Shown: positions 1 to 9,253 of the stretch, in pieces
How the letters are laid out: the number at the start of each line of letters is the position of its first letter
Position numbering within the stretch: the first letter of the stretch is position 1
NCBI GenBank assembly: GCA_951812305.1
Contig: CATOSB010000002.1
Location: 930,001 to 994,000, forward strand
Direction: 5' to 3'
DNA: 64,000 nt
Source: an uncultured Paracoccaceae bacterium
GTDB taxonomy: Bacteria; Pseudomonadota; Alphaproteobacteria; Rhodobacterales; Rhodobacteraceae
Translations under genes and position numbers: made by a program
The notes under the pieces: model-generated
Told to the model about the DNA's origin: nothing
The model's input: the letters and a program-made list of their open reading frames with translations, nothing else
The model's database searches: none

Positions 1-321
1 TACAAGGTGCTCGATTATGGAATGCGTTGGGGAATTGAAGCCATGTTCTCCGACTTCAAAACCCGGGGCTTTGAAATTACTCAAAGCCAGATCAAAAAGC
101 CGGATCGATTGGCCCGCCTCATTTTGGTGCTGGCAATCGCCATGTACTGGGCTGTTTCAACCGGAGCAAACGAAGAGCACCACGTCGCAATACGCGGCGA
201 AAAAAGGGGATTCGAAAAGCCCGAAGGTCCTTATGCTCTCTCTTCAAGACAGGCCTTCGTGCTATCCGACGATGCCTCGCAGGTTATGCCAAAATCCCCA
301 AGCTCTGGGATGTCTGGCTAA
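1..321 (+). CDS. IS4-family transposase, C-terminal fragment (cut by window edge)
   Basis: Reading frame 1 gives the last 106 residues of a DDE transposase and stops at 319-321. It contains the IS4 signature Y-(2)-R-(3)-E-(6)-K (YGMRWGIEAMFSDFK), which carries the catalytic Glu. The sequence is identical to the C-terminus of the complete transposase at 426-1520. Nothing in the visible part looks broken; the gene is partial only because the window starts inside it. Confidence 0.9.
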   Translation, partial: YKVLDYGMRWGIEAMFSDFKTRGFEITQSQIKKPDRLARLILVLAIAMYWAVSTGANEEHHVAIRGEKRGFEKPEGPYALSSRQAFVLSDDASQVMPKSPSSGMSG

Positions 322-337
322 ATTGAAGGGTGGTAAG
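1..337 (+). mobile_element. IS4-family element, copy 1 (3' part only)
   Basis: The first 337 bases repeat positions 1200-1536 base for base, so this is the 3' end of a second copy of the IS4-family element that follows. It ends with the 15-bp terminal repeat TTGAAGGGTGGTAAG at 323-337. Nine bases (338-346, CCGATTGGC) separate it from the left end of copy 2, so the two copies lie head to tail. The left part lies outside the window. Confidence 0.9.
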
Positions 338-346
338 CCGATTGGC

Positions 347-1536
347 CTTACCACCCTTCAAAATTTCCGGATCTGATTTGACGTTTGTCTGATCTGTGTG
401 ATTCAAGGAGTCTCCACTGCTGACATTGGAGGCTGGTTTGTTGGGAAATGTTTGTTTTTCAGAGCTTTATTCGAAGGTTGAGGCGGATTTTCAGGACCGC
501 TTGCTCGGGTATCACAAGTCGCGCCGGGAGGGATTGTGCATCATAGCAAGCGTGATTTTGAACACGCGCAGCGTCAATCTGATGGAAAATGCGGCTGCTC
601 TGCCCCGCGATATCGGCTCTGTGGACCACCGCTATCAATACATTTCGCGGGTTCTGGGCAATCCTCACATCGATACTGATGAGATCATGCAGGCCTATGT
701 TGGTGAAATTTTCCGCCGCCAGTGTGAGGCCGGAGAAACGATTGTGGTGGCCCTTGATCAAAGCAAGCTCAACGAAGGGCATGAGGTTTTGATGTTATCG
801 GTGCGGATGCGGGATCGGGCCCTCCCGGTCGCCTGGCGTGTACGCCAGACCAAAGGGCCGATTGGATGGCGCGTGCAACATGAGCTTTTGGAAGCAGTCC
901 GCCCATGGCTCCCGGCGGATGCGCGTGTGTTGCTGGCGGGAGATCGGTTTTATGGAACCGCCCGATTGGTCGCATGGTGCCAGGAGGCTGGATGGGACTA
1001 CCGGCTGCGCATGAAGGGAAATATCACACTGCAACATCAGGGTGGCGAGATGATGACGCGCGAAATTGCCCAACTGATGCCCGAAGGGCTTGTAAACGCT
1101 GAGCTTTACGGAACGGGCGTCTTTAGCAACATTGGAGTGCTTCACGAAGAGGGGCACAAAGAGCCTTGGATTATTGCCATGAATGCAGCACCGTCCGAGT
1201 ACAAGGTGCTCGATTATGGAATGCGTTGGGGAATTGAAGCCATGTTCTCCGACTTCAAAACCCGGGGCTTTGAAATTACTCAAAGCCAGATCAAAAAGCC
1301 GGATCGATTGGCCCGCCTCATTTTGGTGCTGGCAATCGCCATGTACTGGGCTGTTTCAACCGGAGCAAACGAAGAGCACCACGTCGCAATACGCGGCGAA
1401 AAAAGGGGATTCGAAAAGCCCGAAGGTCCTTATGCTCTCTCTTCAAGACAGGCCTTCGTGCTATCCGACGATGCCTCGCAGGTTATGCCAAAATCCCCAA
1501 GCTCTGGGATGTCTGGCTAAATTGAAGGGTGGTAAG
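347..1536 (+). mobile_element. IS4-family insertion sequence, copy 2 (complete, 1190 bp)
   Basis: The element is bounded by perfect 15-bp inverted repeats, CTTACCACCCTTCAA at 347-361 and TTGAAGGGTGGTAAG at 1522-1536, and holds one transposase gene. The nine bases to its left (CCGATTGGC) do not match the nine to its right (GGTTTGTCC). No intact target duplication is therefore visible, which fits recombination or deletion between IS copies after insertion. Confidence 0.9.
426..1520 (+). CDS. IS4-family DDE transposase
   Basis: 364-residue transposase that would cut and join its own element ends. The three acidic catalytic residues fall in ALDQS (about residue 108), AGDRFYG (about 171) and the Y-(2)-R-(3)-E-(6)-K box near residue 270, the hallmark of the IS4 family. 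The frame opens at a TTG at 426 inside the element; no ATG lies upstream in frame within the element. The gene is intact, and its last 106 residues equal the fragment at the window start. Family assignment is firm; subgroup cannot be set without a database. Confidence 0.92.
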   Translation: MEAGLLGNVCFSELYSKVEADFQDRLLGYHKSRREGLCIIASVILNTRSVNLMENAAALPRDIGSVDHRYQYISRVLGNPHIDTDEIMQAYVGEIFRRQCEAGETIVVALDQSKLNEGHEVLMLSVRMRDRALPVAWRVRQTKGPIGWRVQHELLEAVRPWLPADARVLLAGDRFYGTARLVAWCQEAGWDYRLRMKGNITLQHQGGEMMTREIAQLMPEGLVNAELYGTGVFSNIGVLHEEGHKEPWIIAMNAAPSEYKVLDYGMRWGIEAMFSDFKTRGFEITQSQIKKPDRLARLILVLAIAMYWAVSTGANEEHHVAIRGEKRGFEKPEGPYALSSRQAFVLSDDASQVMPKSPSSGMSG

Positions 1537-1631
1537 GGTTTGTCCGACAGAAAATTGATTGAGAGCCGCGAAACCGCTATTCTGACCGCAAGAATTGAAT
1601 TCGATGACGCAGATGACAAGGGATTGAGACC

Positions 1632-2063
1632 ATGAAACGATCCATAACCGCCATTGCTTTCGCCGCATCCTTCGCTGCGACGTCCATTTTCGCCGCCGAG
1701 GTCGAACCGCGTTTTCAGGCGGGGGCATTGTCGTTTTCGGGGGGCACCGGGTTCACAAACGCCTCGCTCAAGATAACCGGCCCCGGCGATTTCGAGGCCG
1801 AAGAAACCGCAAGCCGCGGTTTGCCCGTGTTTCGCGTGCGCGGCGGGCGCATGAAAGATGGTTTTTATCAGTTCAGCCTGAGCGCGGCGACCGACGAGCA
1901 GGTCAAAATCAAAAAGCAAGTCAATAATGGCCGCGGCGACAACACGCGCGACTACACGCTGAAACCGTTTCATATGTCGGGCATGTTCGAAATCTCGCGA
2001 GGTACGATTGTACCACCCGAAGAGATGAAAGCGGGCGCAGATGGCGATGCCGCCAGCGAGTGA
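1632..2063 (+). CDS. Small exported protein of unknown function
   Basis: 143 residues. It begins with a clear Sec signal peptide (basic MKR, hydrophobic core, cleavage likely after FAAEV-type residues near 21-22). The mature part is rich in Gly, Ala and charged residues and has no transmembrane segment or cysteines; it contains several short beta-prone stretches. I do not recognise a family. It lies between the IS4 element and the IS630 element. Before the IS630 insertion it was followed after about 120 bp by the permease/FG-GAP gene in the same direction, so the two may once have been co-transcribed. That link is inference. Confidence 0.75.
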   Translation: MKRSITAIAFAASFAATSIFAAEVEPRFQAGALSFSGGTGFTNASLKITGPGDFEAEETASRGLPVFRVRGGRMKDGFYQFSLSAATDEQVKIKKQVNNGRGDNTRDYTLKPFHMSGMFEISRGTIVPPEEMKAGADGDAASE

Positions 2064-2269
2064 ATTGGCGCAGGTCGTTGGAATTTGACAGGCGCGACAC
2101 CTTTACGGTTTGATTTCCATTCCGAATTGCCCAATCCTGCCAATGGGTTCGCATAAGGGCCTTGAATTGACTGGATTTGCGATGACAAGCCTAGTCCCTC
2201 GCTTCGCATGATTTGACGTTGTGATATTTTTCTGAATCACTCTGCTATAGATTTTGGGAGGGTATTGAG

Positions 2270-2761
2270 ATGTCAAAATGTGGTCGTGCTGTGAAGTATG
2301 TTGTTCGACTGAATGCTGGTGAGCGGTTGCAGCTTGAGGATATGATCCGCACGGGTCGGCAGGCGGCGTATCGACTGCTCAAGGCGCGGATATTGCTCAA
2401 GGCAGATGTATCTTCAGACAGTGGCGGCTGGGATGACGAGCGGATTGCAGAAGCTTTGGAGACCAGTGTTTCCACAGTATTCCGTACCCGCCGCCAGGTT
2501 GTGGAAGAAGGCCTTGAGGCGGCTCTGGGTCGCAAAAAGCAGAAGACCCCGTCCACGCCAGCAATCTTTGATGGAACCGCTGAGGCGAAGCTCATTGCGT
2601 TGGCCTGTTCGGAACCACCGGAGGGTCACGCGCGCTGGTCTTTGCGTCTTCTGGAAACGCGCGTGGTCGAATTGGGCATCGTTGAAGCAGCCAGCGACAG
2701 CACGATCCATCGGGTGCTCAAAAAAACGCGCTCAAACCGCACAAGAGCCGCTATTGGGTGA
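2270..2761 (+). CDS. IS630-family transposase, OrfA (helix-turn-helix half)
   Basis: 163 residues with the N-terminal DNA-binding region of IS630 transposases: a helix-turn-helix around DERIAEALETSVSTVFRTRR (about 56-75) followed by the winged-helix linker WSLRLLETRVVE. The frame carries a run of seven A at 2720-2726, read as Leu-Lys-Lys-Thr. It then diverges from the family and stops at 2761. A -1 slip on this run would continue as LKKNALKPHKSRYWVIPP, the usual IS630 linker, and enter OrfB. The full transposase is therefore probably made by programmed frameshifting. Confidence 0.9.
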   Translation: MSKCGRAVKYVVRLNAGERLQLEDMIRTGRQAAYRLLKARILLKADVSSDSGGWDDERIAEALETSVSTVFRTRRQVVEEGLEAALGRKKQKTPSTPAIFDGTAEAKLIALACSEPPEGHARWSLRLLETRVVELGIVEAASDSTIHRVLKKTRSNRTRAAIG

Positions 2762-3420
2762 TCCCTCCGAAAGCCAATGCAGGTTTTGTTGCTGCGATGG
2801 AAGATGTGCTGGAAGTCTACACGCGCCCCTATGATCCGGCCCGCCCGCTGGTTTGCCTTGACGAGACCAGCAAGCAGCTGACCTTTGAGACCCGTACGCC
2901 GATCCCAATCCGGCCGGGGCGCGAAGCCCGTTTCGACTATGAATACGAGCGCGCGGGTGTGGCCAGCCTGTTCATGTTGTTTGCCCCGCTTGAAGGCTGG
3001 CGCCATGTTGCCGTTCGAGACCGCCGAACCGCCATCGATTTTGCCCACATTCTCAAGGACCTCGCCGACACCCACTTCCCCAAGGCTGACCGGATTACAC
3101 TGGTTCAGGACAATCTCAACACCCACAACCCGGCGTCGTTATACAAGGCCTTTCCACCTGATGAAGCCCGTCGCATTGTCGAACGGTTTGAGTGGCACTT
3201 CACGCCCAAACACGGCTCCTGGCTCAACATCGCAGAATGTGAACTCAGCACACTTGCGCGTCAATGTCTCGACCGCCGCATTCCTGATCGCAACACCTTG
3301 GCCAATGAAGCAAAGGCATGGGAAACCGAGCGAAACACCGCATCCGCAAAGGTGACATGGCGATTCTCAACTAAAGACGCACGCATCAAACTTGCTCACC
3401 TTTACCCGCAAATCGGATGA
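2758..3420 (+). CDS. IS630-family transposase, OrfB (DDE catalytic half)
   Basis: Catalytic half of the transposase. The DDE residues are seen in VCLDETSKQL, in LVQDNLNTHN and in the Glu following PKHGSWLNIAE. It overlaps OrfA by 4 bp. A GTG at 2758 could start it independently, but fusion by a -1 shift at the A7 run (2720-2726) is more likely because the conserved linker is encoded upstream of 2758 in this frame. Length and motifs are complete, so the element looks competent. Confidence 0.9.
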   Translation: MIPPKANAGFVAAMEDVLEVYTRPYDPARPLVCLDETSKQLTFETRTPIPIRPGREARFDYEYERAGVASLFMLFAPLEGWRHVAVRDRRTAIDFAHILKDLADTHFPKADRITLVQDNLNTHNPASLYKAFPPDEARRIVERFEWHFTPKHGSWLNIAECELSTLARQCLDRRIPDRNTLANEAKAWETERNTASAKVTWRFSTKDARIKLAHLYPQIG

Positions 3421-3432
3421 ATCAAGGGACTA

Positions 3433-6400
3433 GTGGCACGATTTGCCGAACGACGGCTTATGTTCGCACTCGCCCTGATTGCGGTGCTGGCAGTGCTGTT
3501 CTGGACAGAGTCGCGTTATCCTCAGCTTGATGAAAAGGCGATGATGTCGGGCGCCATCCAGTTGGAAGACCCGATCAGTTTTGATGTGGTCTTCCCGGTC
3601 TCAGCGGAAATGCCGGTTCTTGAACGCATCGGCAAAACCACCGTCAACTGGCTGGAAACCAACAAGAAAGGCATGACTTTCGGCGTCCTGATTGCCGCCG
3701 CCTTCCTGACCTTGTTCGGGTATCTGCAAAAGCGCAGCTTTCGCGGCGGCTTTTCCAACGCCTTCCTTGGCCTTGCAATGGGCGCGCCTCTGGGCGTTTG
3801 CGTGAATTGCGCCGCACCAATTGCGCGCGGGCTTTACGCGGGCGGAATGCGGGCAGAATCAACTCTGGCAGCCATGATCGCCTCGCCCACGCTCAATGTC
3901 ATTGTCCTGACCATGACCTTCAGCTTGCTGCCATTTTACATGGCGGCGTCGAAAATCGCTTTGTCGCTCTTGGTCATTCTCGTTGTAATCCCAATGGTTT
4001 GCCGCCTGCTCCCGCGCGATGAGCTGCAACTGCAAACACCGCAGGTGCCGCCACCCACCGGCTGGGATCTCGAGGCTGATGAGTCATTTGCGCAGGCTTT
4101 CGCGGCCTTCGTGGCAAGCTACGCTAAAAATCTTTGGTTCATCATCCGGATCACTGTGCCCTTGATGCTTGTCGCTGGTCTGCTGGGCGCCACAGCGGCG
4201 ACTTTGCTTCCACAAGACCTGATCCTCGGTTTGGGTTTCTCGCTCTTCGCGCTCATCCTGATTGCGGTGGTCGGAACATTCCTGCCTGTCCCCATCGCTT
4301 TTGACGTGGTCCTTGCTGGCGTACTTCTGGCCAGCGGGCTGACGCATGGATACGTTTTCGCCTTGTTGTTCACGCTCGGCTCGTTCAGCGTTTACAGCTT
4401 CATGATCGTCGCCACCACGATCTCGACCCGCGCGGCGTCTTATCTCGCGGCAGCAATTATCGCACTTGGCGTGCTCGGCGGCTTGGCCGCACACAGCTAT
4501 CACACATGGCAAAGCCAGCGCGCGCTGGAATTGCTGCTTGGGCTGGAACGTGCCCTTTTGCCTGCGGCAGCGGCACAGGAAAGCGATCTGACAATTGAGC
4601 GACGCCCATTCGCGCCCCGCTCGCCTGCACATGAAACAACCTTCCGCCGCGTGGAGGCCATTGTGCTGGGCATCGACAAACCGCTCGAATTTTCGATGAA
4701 AGATATGTGGCCGCCATTTTGGGAAGGGCGCAGCCTGTCAACCGGGGACATCGACCACGATGGTGACCTTGACGTCGTCATCGCCTCAACCGAGGCCGGT
4801 CTGTATCTTTACGACAATGACGGAACGGGCGCCTTCTCCCGCATCGCCGCTGAGATCGGTGAATTTTCCGATCAGGATGTCTTCAACGCCGCGCTCGTTG
4901 ATATAAGCAATGACGGCTGGCTGGACCTGTTCATCGCCACGTATCTTGACGGCAACGCGGTAGTGTTCAACCGCAACGGCACATTCGACTTCAGCGCGCC
5001 AAAGCCCGTCGCCAACCGCGAAGATGCCATGATGTCGATGGCCCTGACCTTTGGCGACGTAGGCCGCGACGGTGATCTGGACGCAGCACTGGGCAATTGG
5101 TCCGCCGGATGGTACCGCCGCATTCCCGGCGAAGAATCCCGCAACCGCGTGATCTTCAACGAAAACGGTGAAATGGACGGCGTATCATTTGCCGACCTCA
5201 CGGGTCTGCCCGGCGAAACGCTGACCATGCTGTTTTCCGATGTGAACGTAGACGGCACGCTCGACCTTCTTGTCGGAAACGATTTCGAACTGCCTGATTA
5301 TGTTTATCTCGGCGACGGCACGGGTCACCTGAAGCCAATAACCCGCGAGCAGAACCTGATTCCGCACACCACCAACACAACGATGGCCATCAAAGCCGCC
5401 GACCTGCACAATGACGGCACACCGGAAATGTACTTCGCACAGATCGCGGGCCGCTCATCGGGCGTCTCGGAACGGCTCAAAATGCAGCCCCTGCGCCACT
5501 ATTGTGATGCGGTTGAAAACGCCAAGGCGAAGGCAATCTGCCTGCGCAACATGGCGATCAAGGACTGGTACAAATCCGGCAATCGCTTCGATCCGACCTA
5601 TGCCGCGCGATGCCAGGAACTTGACGGATCCTTGCAAGCAGAGTGCAAGGCGATGCTGGTGAAAGACATTGCGATCCAGAAACAAGATCCTGGAATCTGT
5701 CAGTTAATCCCTACCGATCAGAACCAGCCCCGCGCCTTCTGCGATATCCACTTCAAACCTGCCGAAGCGCCGCTGATGTCGGTCTTCAACACAACGATTC
5801 CACAAATCAAACAATCCAATGTCCTGCTCACCCGCACCGGAGCCAGCTACACAGACACTGCGCCGGCGGAGGGTCTGGAAGTCGGCGGTTGGTCCTGGGA
5901 CACAAAGATCGGCGATTTTGACAATGATGGCTGGCAGGACATTTACATCGTCAACGGCACCTGGGTCCCGAACGAGGTCTCCCCTTCCAACCTGTTTTTC
6001 CACAACAATGGTGATGGCACATTTACCGAGGCTTCCGGCCCCTTCGGACTGGAAGATTACCTGATGACCGCCGCAGCCGTGACATTCGACATGGATCACG
6101 ACGGCGATCTCGATATCCTGACCCATCCGGTCAATGGCCCGCTGGCGCTTTTCATCAATTCAAACCAGACCGGCAACGCGCTGGCCATCGAACTGCGCGA
6201 CAATCGCGGCAATTCACACGCCATCGGCGCGCGCCTTGTCGCCACCTTGCCCGATGGCTCTATCCAAACCCGCGAATTGCAGTCCGGCGGCGGTTTCATG
6301 TCCTTTGACGCCCCCATCGCGTATTTCGGTATGGGCGACGCGACCGGCATCGATGGCCTGACAATCCACTGGCCTGACGGTACACGAAGCGAGATCATTG

Positions 6401-6444
6401 CGCCGCTCGAGTCAGGCGCGACCTACCGGATCACACGCAACTGA
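3433..6444 (+). CDS. Permease (DUF318/ArsP-like) fused to FG-GAP repeats and ASPIC/UnbV domain; 5' end altered by IS630
   Basis: A 1003-residue fusion. Residues 1-370 form a multi-spanning permease; the box GAPLGVCVNCAAPIARGL (about 117-134) matches the PLxxCxCGxxPxAxGL box of DUF318/ArsP-type permeases, here with CxxC. From about 436 come at least seven FG-GAP/VCBS-type blades with calcium-binding DxDxDGxxD motifs (DIDHDGDLD, DFDNDGWQD, DMDHDGDLD). They are interrupted near 688-770 by an insert with six Cys. Residues 915-1003 form an ASPIC/UnbV domain. The blades probably face the periplasm. The IS630 element ends 2 bp before this GTG. The native start was probably the ATG at 2182, four codons earlier; the IS end now places AAGGG just upstream of the GTG, so expression may survive. 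Confidence 0.85.
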   Translation: MARFAERRLMFALALIAVLAVLFWTESRYPQLDEKAMMSGAIQLEDPISFDVVFPVSAEMPVLERIGKTTVNWLETNKKGMTFGVLIAAAFLTLFGYLQKRSFRGGFSNAFLGLAMGAPLGVCVNCAAPIARGLYAGGMRAESTLAAMIASPTLNVIVLTMTFSLLPFYMAASKIALSLLVILVVIPMVCRLLPRDELQLQTPQVPPPTGWDLEADESFAQAFAAFVASYAKNLWFIIRITVPLMLVAGLLGATAATLLPQDLILGLGFSLFALILIAVVGTFLPVPIAFDVVLAGVLLASGLTHGYVFALLFTLGSFSVYSFMIVATTISTRAASYLAAAIIALGVLGGLAAHSYHTWQSQRALELLLGLERALLPAAAAQESDLTIERRPFAPRSPAHETTFRRVEAIVLGIDKPLEFSMKDMWPPFWEGRSLSTGDIDHDGDLDVVIASTEAGLYLYDNDGTGAFSRIAAEIGEFSDQDVFNAALVDISNDGWLDLFIATYLDGNAVVFNRNGTFDFSAPKPVANREDAMMSMALTFGDVGRDGDLDAALGNWSAGWYRRIPGEESRNRVIFNENGEMDGVSFADLTGLPGETLTMLFSDVNVDGTLDLLVGNDFELPDYVYLGDGTGHLKPITREQNLIPHTTNTTMAIKAADLHNDGTPEMYFAQIAGRSSGVSERLKMQPLRHYCDAVENAKAKAICLRNMAIKDWYKSGNRFDPTYAARCQELDGSLQAECKAMLVKDIAIQKQDPGICQLIPTDQNQPRAFCDIHFKPAEAPLMSVFNTTIPQIKQSNVLLTRTGASYTDTAPAEGLEVGGWSWDTKIGDFDNDGWQDIYIVNGTWVPNEVSPSNLFFHNNGDGTFTEASGPFGLEDYLMTAAAVTFDMDHDGDLDILTHPVNGPLALFINSNQTGNALAIELRDNRGNSHAIGARLVATLPDGSIQTRELQSGGGFMSFDAPIAYFGMGDATGIDGLTIHWPDGTRSEIIAPLESGATYRITRN

Positions 6445-6550
6445 TCCTTCTTCTCGTCAAAAATATGCAATTTCCAACGCCGACAACTGGTGCACCACCA
6501 GCTACGATGCGTTGCCTCTCAACGCGCTGAATAAAAGCGTGCGGAAGCAC

Positions 6551-7318
6551 TCATTTTGATGGTTCGGCGAACGGATCTTCCGGGTATCGCACTGAGGCCA
6601 GATAAAGCCCGTCCGGCGGTGCGACCGGGCCACAGGCCGCACGATCACACGCTTCCAGCGCATGTTTCACGTCCTTTGGCGTCCAGGCCCCTGCCCCGAC
6701 ACGTTCCAGCGTGCCGACGAAACTGCGCACCTGATTATGCAGGAATGACCGCGCGCGGACATGCACCGAGATTTCCGCACCGTCGTGCTCCACGCGCACC
6801 TCATCCACGGTCTTAACTGGCGACTTCGCCTGACATTCCGAAGCCCGGAACGTGGCAAAGTCATGTTTCCCCAGCAAATAATCCGCACCCGCCTGCATTG
6901 CGCCCACGTCCAGTTCATGGCCCACCCGCCATTCGCGCCCCGCTGTGAAGGTCAACGGTGCGCGGCGGCAACGAATGCGATAGACGTATGCCCGCTTTAC
7001 CGCAGAAAACCGCGCGTGCCAGTCATCGCCGACGGCAGCCGCCGCCAGAATCGCCACCGGTTTCGGTTTCAGATGAAAATTCAGCGCCTCTGACAACCGG
7101 AAGGGGTCCCAGTCCTTCGCCATGTCACAATGCGCCACCTGCCCCAGCGCATGGACGCCGGAATCCGTGCGCCCCGCGGCGGCAATCGACGGCACATCCG
7201 GCTCCAGTTCCGCCAATGCCGCTTCAATCGCACCCTGCACGGTTTCGGGCCCGTCCTGACGTTGCCAGCCCGCGAACGGGCCGCCGTCATATTCCACTTT
7301 TAGCGCAAATCTCGGCAT
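6551..7318 (-). CDS. truA: tRNA pseudouridine(38-40) synthase TruA
   Basis: 255 residues, close to the usual 260-270. The enzyme isomerises uridines 38-40 of the tRNA anticodon stem. The start was set at 7318 ([13 protein letters not shown]) because the family begins with this first beta strand; the open frame runs further upstream without homology. The catalytic Asp is D52 in [12 protein letters not shown]. Other family blocks are the RAYVYRI strand and [10 protein letters not shown]. The gene is divergent from ycjX, with 91 bp between the two starts. Confidence 0.95.
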   Translation of the reverse strand: MPRFALKVEYDGGPFAGWQRQDGPETVQGAIEAALAELEPDVPSIAAAGRTDSGVHALGQVAHCDMAKDWDPFRLSEALNFHLKPKPVAILAAAAVGDDWHARFSAVKRAYVYRIRCRRAPLTFTAGREWRVGHELDVGAMQAGADYLLGKHDFATFRASECQAKSPVKTVDEVRVEHDGAEISVHVRARSFLHNQVRSFVGTLERVGAGAWTPKDVKHALEACDRAACGPVAPPDGLYLASVRYPEDPFAEPSK

Positions 7319-7409
7319 GGCGACCGCCATATCGCAGGGCGCAGGCCACGGCAAACCCCTAGCGCCGCCAGTTCGCGGCACATAAGTAAGGCCGGGACAG
7401 GAGACGCAA

Positions 7410-8819
7410 TTGATCCTTGGAGATATCGCAGACGGGTTGACCCGCGGGGCCGAACGCGCCGGTGGCGCGGTTTCCCAAGCCCTGTTTGAACCCACCATCC
7501 GATTGGGCGTGACGGGCCTGTCACGCGCCGGAAAGACCGTGTTCATCACGGCGCTGGTGGCGAATTTGCTGAATGCCGGGCGGTTACCGGGGCTCCGGGC
7601 CGCGGCCGATGGACGCCTGCTCGCGGCGTTTTTGCAACCACAACCTGACGACACCGTTCCCCGGTTTGACTATGAAACCCATCTGGCGGCGATGACAGGA
7701 AATGATCCGCACTGGCCCGAATCCACCCGAGCGGTCAGCCAACTGCGCCTAAGCCTGCGGATCAAACCCGGCGGGCTTCTGGCCGGGCTGCAGGCCCCGC
7801 GCGTGATCCATATCGACATTGTCGACTATCCCGGTGAATGGCTTCTGGATCTGGAACTTCTTGATCTGAGCTACGGTGAGTGGTCGGCCCGCGTGTTCAC
7901 ACGCCTCGAAAACCGCGATATGGCGGAAGATTTCCGGGCGAAGGCCAGTGCGGCTGATGCGCTGGCGAAATTCGATGAAGACAATGCCAAATCGCTGACC
8001 GGTTCTTTCGCCAGTTATCTGAAAGCTGCGCGCAACGCGGGTTTCAGCGATTGCACACCGGGGCGTTTTCTGTTGCCCGGCGATCTGGAAGGCTCTCCTG
8101 CGCTGACATTTGCGCCGCTGCCGCCAACCGAGCGGGCCCCGCGTGGAAGCCTGATCCGCGAAATGGCACGCCGGTTCGAGGCTTATAAACGCGGAGTCGT
8201 GAAGCCGTTTTTCCGCGATCACTTTGCCCGGATCGACCGGCAGATCGTTCTTGTCGACGTGCTGGACGCCATCGCAAACGGCCCCCGCGCGACCGAAGAT
8301 CTGCGCCGCGCAATGACCGACACGCTGGCTGCAATGCGCCCGGGCCGGAATTCCTTTCTGTCGCGATTGTTCGTTGGGCGCCGCATCGATCGCATCCTGT
8401 TTGCCGCCACCAAGGCCGATCATTTGCATCAAACCCAGCACCAACAGCTTTCCGCCATCATGGCCGCGCTTCTTCAGGATGCGCGCACGCGGGCTGATTT
8501 CGCGGGTGCCCGCACTGATACGCTGGCACTGGCTGCGTTGCGCGCGACCGTTGAGGAGGCACGGGAAATTGACGGCGAAGATGTACCACTGGTGCGCGGC
8601 ACATTGCTTGACGGCCGCCACGCCGCGTTTCACCCCGGCACATTGCCGGACAACCCCACCGACATCCTGAACCCTGCCAGAGATGAGGCTGAAACCTGGC
8701 TGAACGCCGAATACTCCGCGATGAAATTCGCGCCACCCGCTGGTCTGTCTGCCAACAACGGCCTGCCTCATATCCGGCTCGACCGGGCGCTGGAGTTTCT
8801 GATCGGTGACCGGTTGTGA
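7410..8819 (+). CDS. ycjX: YcjX-family GTP-binding stress protein
   Basis: 469 residues, matching YcjX/DUF463 proteins (about 465). The P-loop is GLSRAGKT (36-43), and the Walker B-like stretch [13 protein letters not shown] lies near 135-147. The start is TTG at 7410, preceded by a good GGAG ribosome site 7 bases away. The stop overlaps the next gene's GTG (GTGA), and the third gene is YcjF-like. This reproduces the ycjX-ycjF pairing known from stress and phage-shock neighbourhoods, with an acetyltransferase inserted between them. The exact role of YcjX is unsettled. Confidence 0.92.
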   Translation: MILGDIADGLTRGAERAGGAVSQALFEPTIRLGVTGLSRAGKTVFITALVANLLNAGRLPGLRAAADGRLLAAFLQPQPDDTVPRFDYETHLAAMTGNDPHWPESTRAVSQLRLSLRIKPGGLLAGLQAPRVIHIDIVDYPGEWLLDLELLDLSYGEWSARVFTRLENRDMAEDFRAKASAADALAKFDEDNAKSLTGSFASYLKAARNAGFSDCTPGRFLLPGDLEGSPALTFAPLPPTERAPRGSLIREMARRFEAYKRGVVKPFFRDHFARIDRQIVLVDVLDAIANGPRATEDLRRAMTDTLAAMRPGRNSFLSRLFVGRRIDRILFAATKADHLHQTQHQQLSAIMAALLQDARTRADFAGARTDTLALAALRATVEEAREIDGEDVPLVRGTLLDGRHAAFHPGTLPDNPTDILNPARDEAETWLNAEYSAMKFAPPAGLSANNGLPHIRLDRALEFLIGDRL

Positions 8820-9253
8820 ATCCGCGCCGGGCGAAAATGGATGATGCCCCGGCGCTTGCGCCAATCCTGAGCGAATGGGTACAGGAAACCGACTGGATGC
8901 CGAAACTTCACACCCCAAAGGAAGATATCGGGTTTGTGAAATCTCTGATTGACGCCAAAACCGTTTGGCTTGTCGAATCCAATGAACAGCCAATCGGGTT
9001 CATCGCAACGGATGGCGCTGAAATCCCGGCCCTTTATGTGGCCAAAGGCAAACGCGGCAAGGGCCTTGGCAAAACCCTTCTCGACCACGCGAAATCGGCG
9101 CAATCGCGACTGTCTCTCTGGACGTTTCAAGCAAACAGGGGCGCACGGGCGTTTTATGCACGAGAGGGATTTCGGGAAATTGAACGTACTGATGGAGCCG
9201 GAAATGACGAAAAACTGCCCGATTTGCGGCTGATCTGGGAGCAGTACCCGTGA
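8816..9253 (+). CDS. GNAT-family N-acetyltransferase
   Basis: 145 residues with a GNAT fold: the acetyl-CoA pyrophosphate loop KGKRGKGLGKTLL (about 74-86), preceded by the beta-4 strand IPALYVA and followed by the NRGARAFYAREGF motif near the C-terminus. It starts at GTG 8816 overlapping the ycjX stop, and its own stop overlaps the start of the next gene, so the three genes are translationally coupled. The substrate cannot be told; small GNATs of this layout act on proteins, amines or antibiotics. Confidence 0.88.
   Translation: MNPRRAKMDDAPALAPILSEWVQETDWMPKLHTPKEDIGFVKSLIDAKTVWLVESNEQPIGFIATDGAEIPALYVAKGKRGKGLGKTLLDHAKSAQSRLSLWTFQANRGARAFYAREGFREIERTDGAGNDEKLPDLRLIWEQYP

Larger units (their letters stand above)
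2194..3430 (+). mobile_element. IS630-family insertion sequence (1237 bp) with TA duplication
   Basis: Imperfect terminal inverted repeats start GTCCCT at 2194 and end AGGGAC at 3430 and are flanked by TA at 2192-2193 and 3431-3432, the target duplication of IS630/Tc1-type elements. The two overlapping transposase frames lie inside. Removing the element and one TA restores a continuous reading frame, ATG ACA AGC CTA GTG GCA, leading into the large permease gene. The insertion therefore sits at the very 5' end of that gene. Confidence 0.92.

Noticed and set aside
7319..7654. Long N-terminal extension of TruA
   Set aside because: The family starts at [13 protein letters not shown]; the extra 112 codons lie antisense to the ycjX start and show no homology.
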